DNA from: Anisodus tanguticus
Taxonomy: Eukaryota; Streptophyta; Magnoliopsida; Solanales; Solanaceae
Assembly: GCA_034509755.1 (NCBI GenBank)
Contig: CM067547.1
Span: 50,557,859 to 50,621,858 of the forward strand
Length of the DNA stretch: 64,000 nucleotides
Direction of reading: 5' to 3'
The notes below the pieces were generated by a model. It had not been told where the DNA came from. It worked only from the letters and a program-made list of their open reading frames with translations, and did no database searches. The position numbers and the translations under genes are program-made. Shown piece by piece: positions 45,735 to 58,900 of the stretch; position 1 is the first letter of the stretch, and every line of letters begins with the position of its first letter.

Positions 45735-46517
45735 TGTTATTAATCTGTATTCCAAAATAATAATAACTGAAAATAAACAGAATCAGTGTTGGAAAATAAA
45801 AATTATTTTTTCAGAATATAATCGAACCCACTTAGTTCAAAGTGTATCCTTAAGGAAATTATTCCCCTCACAGTACTCGAGGTTGATGGAATATCCCCTC
45901 CCAGGATAGAACGATTATCTTACCAGAATAGTAGTACTCCAAACTCTGGTAGCGGCGAACCACTCAACGTAGTATATCACACAAAATTTATTCGTGCCAG
46001 AAGAAGAAGAAGATTTTGTAGTTCAAGAAAATTAGTGAGTAAAATTCTGAGGAATCAAACTAATTTATAGCCATGGAAGTACTGTTTCTGAAGGTTTGCA
46101 ACCCTTCTGAACAACCACCAAAATCTGGTGGGAAATTTAAACATGGGAAAGAAACCGGATCACGGGTCAGACACGCGGATCCGGGTCACTAACAGGTAGG
46201 ATTTAATTTAATTAAATAATAATTAATTAAATAATTAAAATTAAAGAAAATTTGGTCCAAAAAGATTTTCAATCAATCAGATTATTTGACCAAAGCCGAG
46301 CGAGCGACGACGGCGGCGCGAGGGGTCCTTGTCCCTTCAACCCTTTTAGTGACTGGAGAAGGTGTAATGTAATATATACACCTCTCTTTTCCTTTCTTTT
46401 TCCGATGTAGGACAGATGCTTATTTTATAAAGCAAGAGGGAACTCCCATTTTTCTTTCCACTACCGATGTGGGACAAATGCTCCATTTCCCATTCAATCT
46501 ATCATTTAAACCCAACA
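45735..46517 (-). repeat. 5' LTR of Cop-E
   Basis: Partner of 40068-40851 with the same termini and two U3 units. Confidence 0.9.
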
Positions 46518-46584
46518 ACAAGTTGAAGAGATCACAAGATGTGACAGTCTCCAAGTTCGTGTCTTGAATGACAAATACTGGTAA
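46518..46584 (+). pseudogene. NLR C-terminal fragment, part 2
   Basis: After one copy of the ACAAG duplication, the frame from part 1 continues from 46523 as VEEITRCDSLQVRVLNDKYW and ends at TAA (46582-46584). This agrees with the acidic EEI...DSLxVxV tail that ends many Solanaceae NLR proteins. The phase is conserved across the insertion. Confidence 0.7.
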
Positions 46585-47510
46585 ATGTTGAATGCATCTT
46601 ACTATGAGTTTTTGGTTCTATTTATTTTTGTGTTAGTTAAATGAACTATTCTAAAGGTTGTTTAGATTTAACATGTCGATATTGAAGATATGTTATCTCT
46701 TTGTACCTCATCCATTCGTGTTTTCTTAAAAATTTCTCCGTGTCCAAATTTATGTAACATTCTTTCTATTTTAGTCAAGAATGACTTATTTTAGACTATA
46801 ATTTTCAAAGTCTTTCTTTTATTTTAAATTCCGTACGCAGTCAAACACTTTCACATAAATTAAGATGGATGAAGTAGTGTATTTTGTTTCCCGAGTTTAA
46901 ATTGGTTTATGTAATTAAAGTACAAGTAGATTACTTCTCGATTCTCATTACTATTATGCATGAGAAGGACAGACATCATGACTTTATCCATTTCAAGTCC
47001 AACAAATCACAATTTAGGAAAGTATTTTAATTGTCATGCTGGTGTTACGCAACTCAGATTACTACTTTATTAGTAGCACAGTGAAAACTTGATTATGTTT
47101 AGATCAAATCATAAATTGTAGGTTATCAATCTTGGAAAACAATAAAAAGGTAACAGTTTAATTAGCGAAAGTTAGTTCTAAACCAAATTCTCGTTACATT
47201 GAACAGTAAATATAAGTATTTTGTTCCCTCTATCCCAATTTATGTAGTTTTATTTGATCGGATACGAAATTTAAGAAATAAAGAAAATTTTTATTATGTT
47301 TATTAAATTATCCTTACTTTAGTGTTTATTTTTATTGATTTTTCTTCACAAATACATCTTTAAAATGTTGTGCGACCCGAATATAAAATTATGTATGACC
47401 CAATAAAAATAAAATATGAATAATGTTATTCAATAATTACCAAAATTATGACATTCTTTTATCGACAACCTAAAAAATTTTGAGTCAGATAGAAAGGTAT
47501 CATATAAGAT
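46585..47510. other. AT-rich region with a degenerate Stowaway-like MITE
   Basis: 46704-46877 starts CCTCATCCATTCGTG and ends GATGGATGAAGTAG, loosely inverted termini next to TA, like a decayed Tc1/mariner MITE. A second weak candidate (TTCCCTCTATCCCAATTTAT) begins near 47224. No gene is seen. Confidence 0.4.
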
Positions 47511-48440
47511 CACCCAGAACTTCCACTTAATTAATTTATTAGCATCACTAATTAAACATGACATTTAAAATTTAAAACTAGAATTGTAGGAGGCACTCTA
47601 TAAATTAAACATGACATTTAAAATTTGTAGGAGGAACTCTATAAAGAGAACCCCTCCAAAAATAAGCGTATGCCATTCATTGCGCGCGCACATGATATTC
47701 TTTAGTAAAAGGCTAAAGAATAGTTCGTTTTGTGCTACTGGCTGCGTGAGTTTTACCATTAGCTTGAGCTGCCCTTTTATTCGTTCTTACTCTTTCTGTT
47801 TCGATGTGGGAGTTACACACTCCTTTTCGTAAACTTTTTTAAGGCATCAAAGTATATAGCTCTGCTTCTTCTTCTCTTCTTAAATCATTTCCTTCACTTA
47901 TAATATGGGGGAGGAATTGAGGAAATAGAAGAAAGATTCTATACAACAACAACATATCGAGTGAAATTTCACAAAGTGGATTATGGGAAGGATAGAGTGT
48001 ACGAGACCTTACTCCAACTTGAGAGGTAGAGAGGTTGTTTCAGGTAGACCCTCGGCTCAAGAACAAGTAAATCAAAGAAGAAAAAAGATTCTATATAGGA
48101 GATAAATCTTTTTTTTTGCAAGAAATGGAAATTTTTGGTACGCAGATATATGAAATTATTACATGGATGAAAAAAAATTAATTCTAAAAGTGTTTTAATA
48201 TCTTTGCCTGTGGAAGTTCTTATCTTAATTCTCCATTGTATACAAGATGAGTAAAATTACTTAACTATAGCAAAGTGAGGACCCGTATCAGGTCAACAAT
48301 TCTGAGTTCCTTTGGAAGGGATATGGCAAGAGCATATGAGGAACTTGAGTTCATTTAACTTTATAATTGCTTGCTATATCAGTTTTTTTTATTACACGTG
48401 GGTCGAAAACGGAAATGGGAGAGAATAATGGAGAATTGAA
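47511..48440 (+). repeat. Duplicated NLR-associated flank, copy 2
   Basis: Parallel to copy 1 (39140-39620) and also to the stretch next to the NLR remnant: GTCGAAAACGGAAATGGGAG at 48403-48422 corresponds to GTCGAAAAAGGAAATTGAGAG at 39834. Copy 2 lacks the SINE and the LRR codons. An internal 38-bp doublet (ATTAAACATGACATTTAAAA) lies at 47552-47625. A small RTE/SINE insertion splits it at 47944-48083. Confidence 0.65.
47944..48083 (-). mobile_element. RTE/SINE 3' tail insertion with 12-bp TSD
   Basis: The inverted tail starts CAACAACAACATATCGAG and runs through GATAGAGTGTACGAGACCTT to GACCCTCGGCTCAAGAAC. AAAGATTCTATA is present on both sides (47932-47943 and 48084-48095). Confidence 0.8.
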
Positions 48441-48446
48441 CTTACA

Positions 48447-48890
48447 ATAGTATGAAAGACTTTTCTGACACCACTAAATTATAAACTCACGATACCTATT
48501 ATGTGAAAGACTCTTGTCGATGTCATTATACTATGAACTCACCATACCTATTGTGTGAAAGACTTTCACCGTTACCACTAGACTGTAAACTCACAACACC
48601 AATTGTGTGAAACTCTCTCGATTCCACTAGATTGTAAACTCACAACACATAGTGTGAAAGACGCTCACATATACAACTAAACTACAAAATCACAACACCT
48701 ATTGTGAGAAAGATTCGCATCGATGCCACTAAATTATAAACTCACTAACACATATTGTGTGAAAGACTCTCACCAATATCACTAAATTGTAAACTCAATA
48801 TTTATTGTGTGAATGACACCGATACTATTAAATTATAAACTCATAATATCTATGGTGTGAAAGACTCTCCTCATTACCACTAAACTGTAA
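48447..48890. repeat. Minisatellite, about nine 50-54-bp units
   Basis: Nine diverged units of the form TGTGAAAGACTCTCACC, then GATACCACTAAATTATAAAC, then TCACAACACCTAT. Unit starts fall near 48449, 48500, 48552, 48605, 48650, 48702, 48756, 48803 and 48853. No coding frame runs through it. Confidence 0.85.
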
Positions 48891-48899
48891 CTTTGGTGG

Positions 48900-49904
48900 T
48901 GATTGCAATCCCCTCTGTTAGTTTTTCTTTGGGATGTATCTGAATATAATTCGTTTAAATTCGATCACAAAAAAAATCTTTTGATCAAAATGGGAATTTG
49001 CTAGACGATTTGGTATGCCTTCCGAAAAAACCTAAATGTTGGTGCTATATATTTTGTTGGATAAACAGTTAATTGCCCTTTGTTTTGCTACTATCTATTT
49101 GAAATTAAGTTATGACATTAATGTGTAACATCTATAGTCCTAGAAGGGTGCCCTTTTTCCAGAAGAAGTGACACTGATTTAGGGTGTGTTCGGTAGGGAG
49201 GAAAACACCAAAAACACCCTTATTCATTTATGTTTTCTCAGTGCTTCACTTTTGTTACTTTGTTGTCCATGTCTCTCAACTCTCTTCATTTTCGAGGAAC
49301 TTTAAATTGCATATGAAAAATGAAAGACATCCTGAAACTCTATGGCATAGATAATGACATTGTAGTACTTGCAATAGGACGGACTCAATTGATTTTGGTG
49401 ACATAGCCAGTTTATAAATGGAGTCACAATTTTGTCCACGGGAAAATAATAGGCAAAAGTTGAGGGACGGTGTCTTTCATCACAAGTTCACGACCTGCAC
49501 CAAACGAACCAAGTCTAGTATTTAAGTGTAGAAGAATAGAGGGACATATCTATCATCCCAAAATTTTGAAGGCTGTGATTGGCCACAAGTAATACTCTAA
49601 ATTCATAATCAAACACCCAAATTAGACAGCTAGAGATATCCAACTGCAATTTTCATGATGAAAAGCATAAGATTGTCCGAACAAGTGATACTTGACCTCA
49701 GCTATCATGCTGCTTAATACTCAGAGCTAAGATCCACTTAACAATTCTCACACTTACAAAAGAAATGTAAACGTCTTAAAACTTCATAGTCTAGGTACAC
49801 CACCTAGCAAACAGATAATATAGAGATGTTAATTACAATTTAGCCCTACTGTTAACGCTAATCTCCGCAGCGCCTAACTGCTAGCAACTGTGCCTAAGGG
49901 ATGG
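48900..49904. other. Intergenic region downstream of the SMR gene
   Basis: It includes the presumed 3' untranslated region of the minus-strand gene (adjacent to 49904). A weak MITE-like segment starts GGGTGTGTTCGGTAGGGAGG (49192) and ends CACCAAACGAACC (49500-49512). No other gene. Confidence 0.4.
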
Positions 49905-52900
49905 TCAGTTATCATCATCGTCATCAGAATCTAGAAAGCCAAAATTCATTTGTCCATCGAGCTTGATGAGCAATGTTCCTCTATTCTCCTCGGTCCATTC
50001 AATACGTTCTTTCTTCAAAAGTTCAACTACCTGCAAATAGTACAAAAGCAGATTCTCACATTTACAGCTTTCATATGAATATTCAAATAAACTATTCTAT
50101 TACGTGTTCGAATTAAATGTTCGATGAATCTAGCAACGAAAACTTTAAAATAGGAGTAGGTGGGGAGCTAGTGTTCCATACCGAGTTTTTCAGCTTCGAT
50201 TTCCCAATGCCATGTGCCCCACATCCAGTGATAACCCTGAACAACCTAACAGCTGAGCACAAATGTAAAAACATATTATGAATCTCCGCTATATGCTCCA
50301 TTCTGGCACAAAATATCATATACTTAACCCATTAGCCCAAGATGCTTACAGCGTACAAACGCCCCAAACAGAAGGTGCAGTTTCAAAAGCCTCATTGCCG
50401 GTTTGACATGTTGCCCATGCAAGTCAATAGTTATCATGTTTTCGATGTTCTTGTTTCTGCAATGGAATCCCAGTTTAACTGGGAATTCTAATGAGATGAT
50501 ATTAGAAAAACAAAATAGAAGTTAATCTGTTATCTACCTAGCTGCAAATATATCCTGGCTAGCCTTCTCATCAGCCTCTTGAGCCTTTCTGTTGTGTAGC
50601 CTACCCTGAAGCAGTGTCCACATGAGAAAAGAGAGAGACATATATTAGCCTATCATTCAAATAAAATATTCAATAGCTACTGTTCAAGACATGTTTTGAC
50701 ACCCATAGTATAAAGCACTTATTTGGTCGTTGGTTAGAGTTATAAGAGGTATAGTTATTTATGTATTAGTTATTCCATCGTCTACCCCGCATAAAATAGT
50801 ACATAAATCGAGTCATAACTTGTACATGTCTTATTTATGTGAGAACGTAAAATGATAATCAAACACTGTAGTTGGTGTGCTGAACTTTGCACACAACAAC
50901 TAAAATGCTACCAAACATAGTGTTAGTTGTGCTAATTTTAATACATGAATAACTCCCTTCCTAACCAGCAACTAAACGACCCCTTAAGCTTATTTGCGTA
51001 AAATGGATCTACTAGATGATGTAGAGAATTTATGAATTTAATCAGCTCCCTTACTTTTAGGGAGGCTGGTAGTTGATGCTGTAAATAGTGCATCTACTTG
51101 ATGCCAAATGAATAAAAGTTTTACTTGTCAAAAAGGAGAAGGAAAGAAAAGTATGATAGTTACTGTAATCCTTATTCACAACTCACAAGCGAATTTCAGT
51201 TTCGCCATCAGACGACTTCCTAATTCCTTCCCAAGCAACCAGAACAGGTTCTATCCACTAGCAAACAGAACACATTCCATTATCTCCTTAAAGTTGATAT
51301 TTCAGATAAAGCTTCTTGGACAACCCCTCAGGTTCTAGATATATTTTCTTCCCTAATAACTAGAAAAATTCTCATAATTCACTAAATCAGACTAGATGAT
51401 TTGTTTGAGAGAGAAACAGTAGAGAAATTGTTAAGGTTGATGGATTCACCCGCAAAGTTTTCTGGCAACCCCAAAATAAAGGAGACAAGGCGAAATGAAA
51501 AGGAAGAAAGAAAAGGAAAAAGAAAAAAATGAAAAAATAATTCTTCTTTTATGAAATGTACACGAACATAGCAGCACATGCACAACAGTGTGCCAAAACT
51601 CTGATTGCTTCGTCTCAGGGTGGTAATGGATTCACTTCTAAAATGTCCAGGGGAGTAATAGGACCCCCACAAAATATAGGTGGGTAACCTGAAATTTCGG
51701 GACAGGTTCAGCGAGGTACTTCTGCCTTTTCCAATTTATATACAACTTGCAAAACTTTCAAGCTTTTCAATCAGCACAAGCATCAACGTTATGAAAGTCC
51801 AGCGTTAGCATGTTAGAGACAGCGGAAGCATTAAATATGTGGGTATAATAAGCCTCAGTCAGTTATTTTTTTTATAGAGATCCCTCTGTCAATTAATAGT
51901 AGACATCGAAAATGGAGAAAAGGAGTCAATAATCACTTTATAAGGCATATTGCACCCAAGACTCCCACATTGTCATTACCTGATCCGCAAGATAAGCAGC
52001 ATGCTCCTTTTGTCCATTTGAAAAAGCTGTTGCAGCCTGCAGCACAGTGTAACATTTCAAGCTCTAAATTTGAAGACTTAAACATATCAAAACATGTATC
52101 CAAACATATCAGAAGATGTATCAAGAGCAGGAACTATAACAAGATGAACTTATAAAATATGCATACCTTCTGATAATGGGATCTCATTGACTCCCAATGT
52201 TGCTTTGCAGCTTCCGTGAACAGCTGATACTCAGCTCCCTCAGCTGCAGTAGAGAGAGATTCAAAGTAGTAAAAAGAGTAACACAATTTCTGCAAACATC
52301 TAAATCTTACAATATGCCCCACCATGGAGATGGGGGTGGGGGTGGGGGGCAAAAGAGGAGGGAAAGAGGACAAAAGGTATATATATCCACAAATAAAAAA
52401 TGCCTGAGAAGATTCTGTCTTTTGGTGGGGGAACTATACCATCTCAAATGGCCATTCAACAATTTCATTAACTCAACCTATTCTGTAGCACCTATTCTTT
52501 CAGAATAAATAAAATGAAATAAATAATTTAGAAAACCTATTCTGCAAAGAAAACTGACCAGTTCACACATAAAGAGAGGCATTCTCTAATAGGCAATCAG
52601 ATCTCAACTGATAAATGTAATATGAAGAAAGGTTTATATCTGAAAATTGAAGAACCGTGATGAAAAGGTTTATTTATATCTAAAGAACCATGATGAAAAG
52701 GTTGATAATAGATCTGAAATCTCTTGAAAGTTTAAGAAAATGCAAATCCATTTACATGTTTACATCTGAAAAAATCAAAATATGAATAGATAGAAATTGT
52801 CACAGTACCATGAGTATGCTGCGGTGGTGGAATATCATTAGAACAAGATCCCAACCTTTGTCCCAAAGATGTCATTTTCTTCACTACATTCTTCCAGTTC

Positions 52901-55900
52901 ATAGTAGTTGGCTCGTGTTCAGCACTCTTAGGGGTTGGCATATTAAACAAAGATTCCAAGATTTCTTGAGGAAGTTCTGGCCCAGAATTTCCTGCTGTAG
53001 ATGATGAAGAATGTTTTGAGTTTCCAGCAGGAACTTTTAACTGATTCCTGAAACAAAGCAAATAATAATTTGATGCAGCAACAAGACTTCCAGAATTCAT
53101 TTCCAATTGAAGGTGTTAGAAGTCCACATCGGTTGTGGGATGGGTAATTACTCTCCTTATGTGGTCTTGGGTAATCTCCACCTCATGAGCTAGCTTTGGA
53201 ATTGAGTTAGGGCAATGTTGTTCATGCTCCAGATGTCTAGTTCTCGGCGTGAGTGGGTGTTAAGTGTCCCACATTGGTGGAAGAAATGGTTGCGATCTCC
53301 TTATATAGTCTTGGACAATCCTCACTCATGAATTAACTTTTGGGGTTGAGGGTAAGCCCAAGATCCACTTCTTCCCATGGAATCAGAACCAGACTCATCC
53401 CGACTCTTGTTTTACCTGATGTTGGACCCCCATGTTATATAATCCACGTTCCGGATGTTGTGCGTGTGGGGAGTGTTAGAAGTACCACATCAACAGGGTC
53501 GGGTCGGCCCGATAACAACCCGGATCGGAACAGTCTGTGGGCTGCGTGGAGGTCTGGGGAGTGGCTGGGCCCAATAGACCGGACAGGTACTAGCCCGAGT
53601 GTCCGGCCACCGGGGAACCAGCCTGGTTAAATTAAAAAAAATAGCCCATTGACAAGTTTAATCGAGGTGGGATGGGTATTTGGTCTCCTTATATGGTCTT
53701 GAGCAATCCTCGCCTTATGAGCTATCTTTTAGGGTTGAGTTAAGCCAAAGATCTATTTCTCAACCGGAGGAACCAAAGGCAAGAAAGACTGTCCCACCTT
53801 AACACAGATAACCTGAAATACCTGCTATACCATAAAACCTCCAGAATGAGCATATTACTAAACCCTACTACAGCTCATTTTATTTATTTGCCTTGCTTAA
53901 AGGTGATGTTCTGTTTCTTAAATGCCTGAGAAATACCAACGAACCGAGATTAAAATACCATAAAACCTCCAGAATGAGCATATTACTAAACCCTACTACA
54001 GCTCATTTTATTTCTTTGCCTTGCTTAAAGGTGATGTCCTGTTTCGTAGCCAAACGCAGGATATCATTACAACCACCATCAGGATAGGTCCCCTATATGT
54101 GCAATGTTACAGAAGCTCATGGAGTACAAACTTTGTTGCAAAAATCTTTTGTTTTAGCTAGAGCTTCTGTGTCTGAAATGTAAACTAGTCAAGCTTAGGA
54201 GATTTATGTTCCATTTCTTTGGAGATGGCTAGTTGTGTGTAACTAGCCATGGTTTTGTAATGTCGACTCTTGGTGATTAATGCAATGTTAGTTACCAAAA
54301 TAAGTTAAGAGGTCTCACAGGCACATACTTGTGTTTCAAAATCATTTGTTCTTCACTATTTGTTTTGTAAGAAAATATAATCTCTTCTACTCCCGGGATC
54401 TCATTCTTTCTTCATTATTGCTCCTACATATTAGTGAAAAGGTGGAAATTTCCTCTTCTTTTTTTTTTTTTTAAAAAAAATGGTAATATTGTATTCCTCA
54501 GCATGCCTTAATGTTGGAGACCTTCAAAAAGAGACAAACAGAAATAAAAGGAAATACTTACAGTAAACCTAATAAATCTACAAGTAGATCTATATCTTCT
54601 AAGCCTATCTATTTACACCAAAAATAAAAAGACACTTTCCTCTTTTATTTCAGTAGCTTATCGTGTTCAAGTCAACAGGATGAAGTGAAAACCTTTTATG
54701 GATATCAATAGCCATAAATGAATCATCAATTAACTACATCTCAAACCTGCAAAGCAGTAAGGACAGAAAATAGCCAAATGAATCTGTATAGGAAAAACAG
54801 GCTAACATTCTAGCCACTCTAATCCTTGCTTTGTCTGATCATTCAATAACATATACCACAACAAACTACTACGTCTCAATCCCAAACAAGTTCGGATCGG
54901 CTATATGAATTCTCGCTTCTCCATAACTCCATTTAAGCTCAACTCATGTCATCACCATACCAAATAAAACTAAAAGCGGAAAATAGGTTAAATATATACT
55001 AAATAATAGTAGTAATAACAATATTAGTACTTTAACAAGACTAAATCCTATTCCCCGCTAGTAGATATCACCTACATGGATCTTTTTCTCCATTGTGCTT
55101 CATCCTTAGCTAAAGTTTGCATTGATCTTAAGACAACTTCCTTCCATGTGAAATAGCATAAACCACATTATGCAAAAAAAATAAATGACTCCCCGCTTCA
55201 ACTATCCATTTTGGGAAGATAACTAGAGAATGTAAATAGAAGCACAAAGTGGTGTATGTTTCATACGGTAAATACTTGCCCGCACCTGGTGTTTACACCA
55301 AACCAAACAATATAACTATATTCGTTTTAAATTAAAGTGAGAACACATGGTTAAGTGATAAATGAGTGTATGGAATATATTGGTCTTGCATTCATTGGTT
55401 TGGTATTAACACTGGGTGCCGATAAGTTTCTACCATTTCATATAATATGACGTGGTCGCTTTATCAAGTAGAGACAAAACTTTGCTACAGCAAGACAGGT
55501 GCGATTTTCATTAAATTAAATATTATTATGCTCCATAATGATCTATAGGGAGCATCTCCTACACCAATCGGCATTAGTCATTGTAGTTGGAGAATAATGT
55601 GCTCTACAAACTTGATTTCACCCAATCTGCTAGTCCTCTATTTACTATTTAGAGGTAAGCATTTAGCTTTTTTAATAGGATGGATGTCCATCTCATGCAT
55701 AGGCGATACGAGTACGGTGTGGCCACCATCCATCACTGCAAGTTTTCTTATTTATCAATAATCTGCCCACCTAGAGCTCCAAGGTTAGAACTAGATTGTT
55801 TGGGGGGAAAATGCCCTTAACATGTACCCTGCTTCAGGATTCCTACTCAACTGCAATCAATCTACATCTAAAATCACAGATTCTGCTAACGTCGGAGAAC

Positions 55901-58900
55901 TGAGAGTAATTAAAAAAGCACACACCCTACTGCTCAAAAAGGTCAAAAGGTGAATTGTCCTGGAACATGATGTGATATCTGCAAAATTACCTGCCTGGAG
56001 GCCCCCAAAACCACACATTATCTTGAATTTCGCCTTCAGATGAATGAGAAGTAGAATCAGATGTCCTATCAGTAAGCTGCAAGAAAATTGTCACTGAGCA
56101 TCAGATCATCCTTGTGCCGACCTCTGAAAACCATGCATCTATATTATCCGTACTAATTTAGTAAGAGATTTCTACAGACTCTCAAATTTAGTGCGCAGTA
56201 GAACGAGAAATCTAACTAGAGGGAGGTATGCTATTTGAAACAGAAACTGAAAAGAATGCTACTAAGTTCCCCATGAATTAAAACCACTCTGTAAGACATA
56301 ACCAACCCCACTTAAAGACATCTAAAAGGTAATTGCAAGATTTCTATTTTGACACCATTTTTTTCTTTAACAAAGATAATGATATTCTATGTAGACCAAC
56401 TCTTATTATCTGTATGTTCATAATACTTTAATTTCTCGTCTGAGTCTGACCGTTTATCTTGCTTTGCTTTGCTTTGCTTTGCCTGTGATTATGCTTTGTC
56501 TTGAGCCGAGGGTCTCCCGGAAACAGCCGCTCTACCTATCAAGGTGGAGGTAAGGTCTGTGTACACTCTACCCTCCCCAGACCCCACGTTGTGGGATTTC
56601 ACTGGGTATGTTGTTGTTGTATGTAGACCACCTCTTCTAGTTCTTCTCATACTACCGAATGTTTGCCAAAACATCTTGGAAACAGAAAACGACCAAATCC
56701 CAACTACCAAATATTTAGGCTGAATGGTAGCCATTTCCAATTGACACCATGTTTTCCAAAGACTAAAAAAATATTTTGAGATTAATAAGAGCAAATGGGG
56801 TAGGAAAATAGGGGTGGTCAATTACTAATTAAAAGCAATGAGCTAATCATCTGACAGCGTATTCCTTCATTTTTTCCATTTTTGGTTGATAAGCATATCC
56901 ATTGTACTTCTTTTGCTCATCCAAAATCAAATCAATGGTAAAACCTTCATTTCCTGGGAGCAAATTGATAATGTAAGTTTTACAACATCAAATCAGTTGA
57001 GAAGTCAACATTTAAGTGATTCCTATTAGTAGCTTAGTATCTGTGCAGCAGGACTTAGTCAGAGCTCTTTTTATACCCCAAAAAAGACATTAATTTGATA
57101 AAATGAATAATTGGCTTTCTTAGTTTGCCGGCAGTATCTATTTCATGAGAAACTAGTGCCAGATTTTCCACCATAGGTATCTTCAGCAATTCATTGACCT
57201 AGTCTCCTCAATTTTGCTCCTACAGTCTATAGACCTTTCTCCAGAAGTATTTGCCCGTTATACTTTTTGACAAGGACGTAGTTGCCCATTTAGACTATAC
57301 CACTTGCAAACGACAACATCAGAACCAAGAGAGAAAGAAAATAGGTCATCGAGAAGGATAAAGGGGAGATAAAGAGAAGAAAGTTACAGTCGAGCAAGCA
57401 TAATATGAAATTCTGGTGGTATTTGAGCATCAATCAGGAATGCTGACAAACACAATAATGTTGCAAAAGGTTAAGATAAGAAAATTAACCTACACCATCA
57501 CTTGACTGGAGAAACGCAGCCTCTTCTTTCCAGTTTGCACTACAGTCGCTAAGCTTAGGTTGCTGATTAGAGGAAGCTGATAATTCAAGCAACACACTCA
57601 GTACCTGCAAAGAGAAGCACACACACAATTAAAGGAGAATCCTTTAAAAAAAAGTGAAAGTAGCAAACCTAGCACTGCAATAAGACACCACAGGGTCAAA
57701 TTATACTATAAAAAGGAATCAGAACAGTAATTTAAACAAAACGCTGTCACCAAATCGTCCATTGATATTCCTCCAAAGCTTAAAGTCAGATGCCAAAGTT
57801 ACGATCGCAGAACTACAATGATGAACTTGATATGATGACACAAGAAATGACAGCGACACCAAAACAGTCACAAAAGCATGTAAAGACTCAAATCCTAAAA
57901 TAACACCACTAAACAGTATGAAAGAAATACAGAGAGAATGATGTATCAAGAAAGCCAATGTGCCATGACAATGGAAGCAGATAAACTGTCTTGGACACAT
58001 CAGTTCCAAGGGAAAAAATTTATTCGATTTGCTTCCATAGGTTAAACACGGCAAGAAGCTGTTCGCAGAACAAGGTGTCTAGATACAACATCAACCCTCC
58101 AGGTAAGACAATCTAGAATCACTGTAAGTACACTGATTGAGAAATGAGCTCCAATACAATAGAATATCAGACTAGACAAACTACAGAAAATCATCACTCA
58201 ATTTTACGTTAGTCTTAGGCAGATGAGTTAATCTGAGCTAAGAGCAAATCTAAACCACTGTGCTATCCTATGCCTCGAGAACCTAAAGTGGGATTTACTA
58301 GGATAAAGCTTGGTCCAGTTTTATGCCAACAAAAATTGCCGCTTGAAATTGGAATAGGGATGTAAATTATGACATACAAAATGACTAAGTTTGCTCTAGA
58401 GATATTATTTTCCCAACAAGATCATTCGTGGTACACGATATATTTGAAGGAGGAAAATGCATTCAAGCCTCTATAAAGCAAAGAAATTTGATTTGAAACA
58501 AACGGCTAAGTCAAACAATATTTACCTTCTCAACTTCGTATCCGCATTGACCTGCATTAAATAGAATTTCTAGTTACAAGGCCATTAACCAAGTGAAAAG
58601 CATCTCTATCTATTTCTTGTTTTATTTCAATATAGTTTTGAGCATGACCACACAAAAGTACACTTAACCTAAGCCTGAAGTAACACTTGATGCAGCAGAA
58701 TATTTTTTCAAAACAACGTGGTAGAAAATGGGTTTGAGCATTCGTACCACAACAGAGTTGCCCTTTTAGTGACCTTAGTGCAGGGGGTACGTGGGTCTTC
58801 TGATACACATTGATTTGCTTCAACATGCTTTTTGTTTTTTTTCTTCAGTTTAAAAGATAAGGAAGAAATATGCTTTGTCTAAATTGTTTATATCAGCACA

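Larger units (their letters stand above)
40068..46517 (-). mobile_element. Ty1/copia element Cop-E (Tork-like, sister of Cop-D)
   Basis: LTRs at 40068-40851 (784 bp) and 45735-46517 (783 bp); TSD ACAAG at 40063-40067 and 46518-46522. Domain order, leader duplication and 3' untranslated region are as in Cop-D. LTR differences by eye are around 3%. The insertion is inside the terminal codons of an NLR-like gene remnant. There is no tRNA primer site, and it has the same self-complementary sequence as Cop-D. Confidence 0.93.

Noticed and set aside
48447..48890. Nine spaced repeats as CRISPR-like or coding
   Set aside because: The whole ~50-54-bp unit is repeated, not only a short direct repeat, and no frame is open. 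It is a minisatellite.
53340..53630. 96-codon frame in the TRIM array
   Set aside because: It runs across an LTR, internal sequence and an insertion; not a gene.
56489..56821. 110-codon minus-strand frame
   Set aside because: Runs antisense through the RTE/SINE tail within intron 3.
57719..58054. 111-codon minus-strand frame inside intron 2 of the SMR gene
   Set aside because: No motif, no splice phase with neighbouring exons, and the flanking exons join correctly without it.
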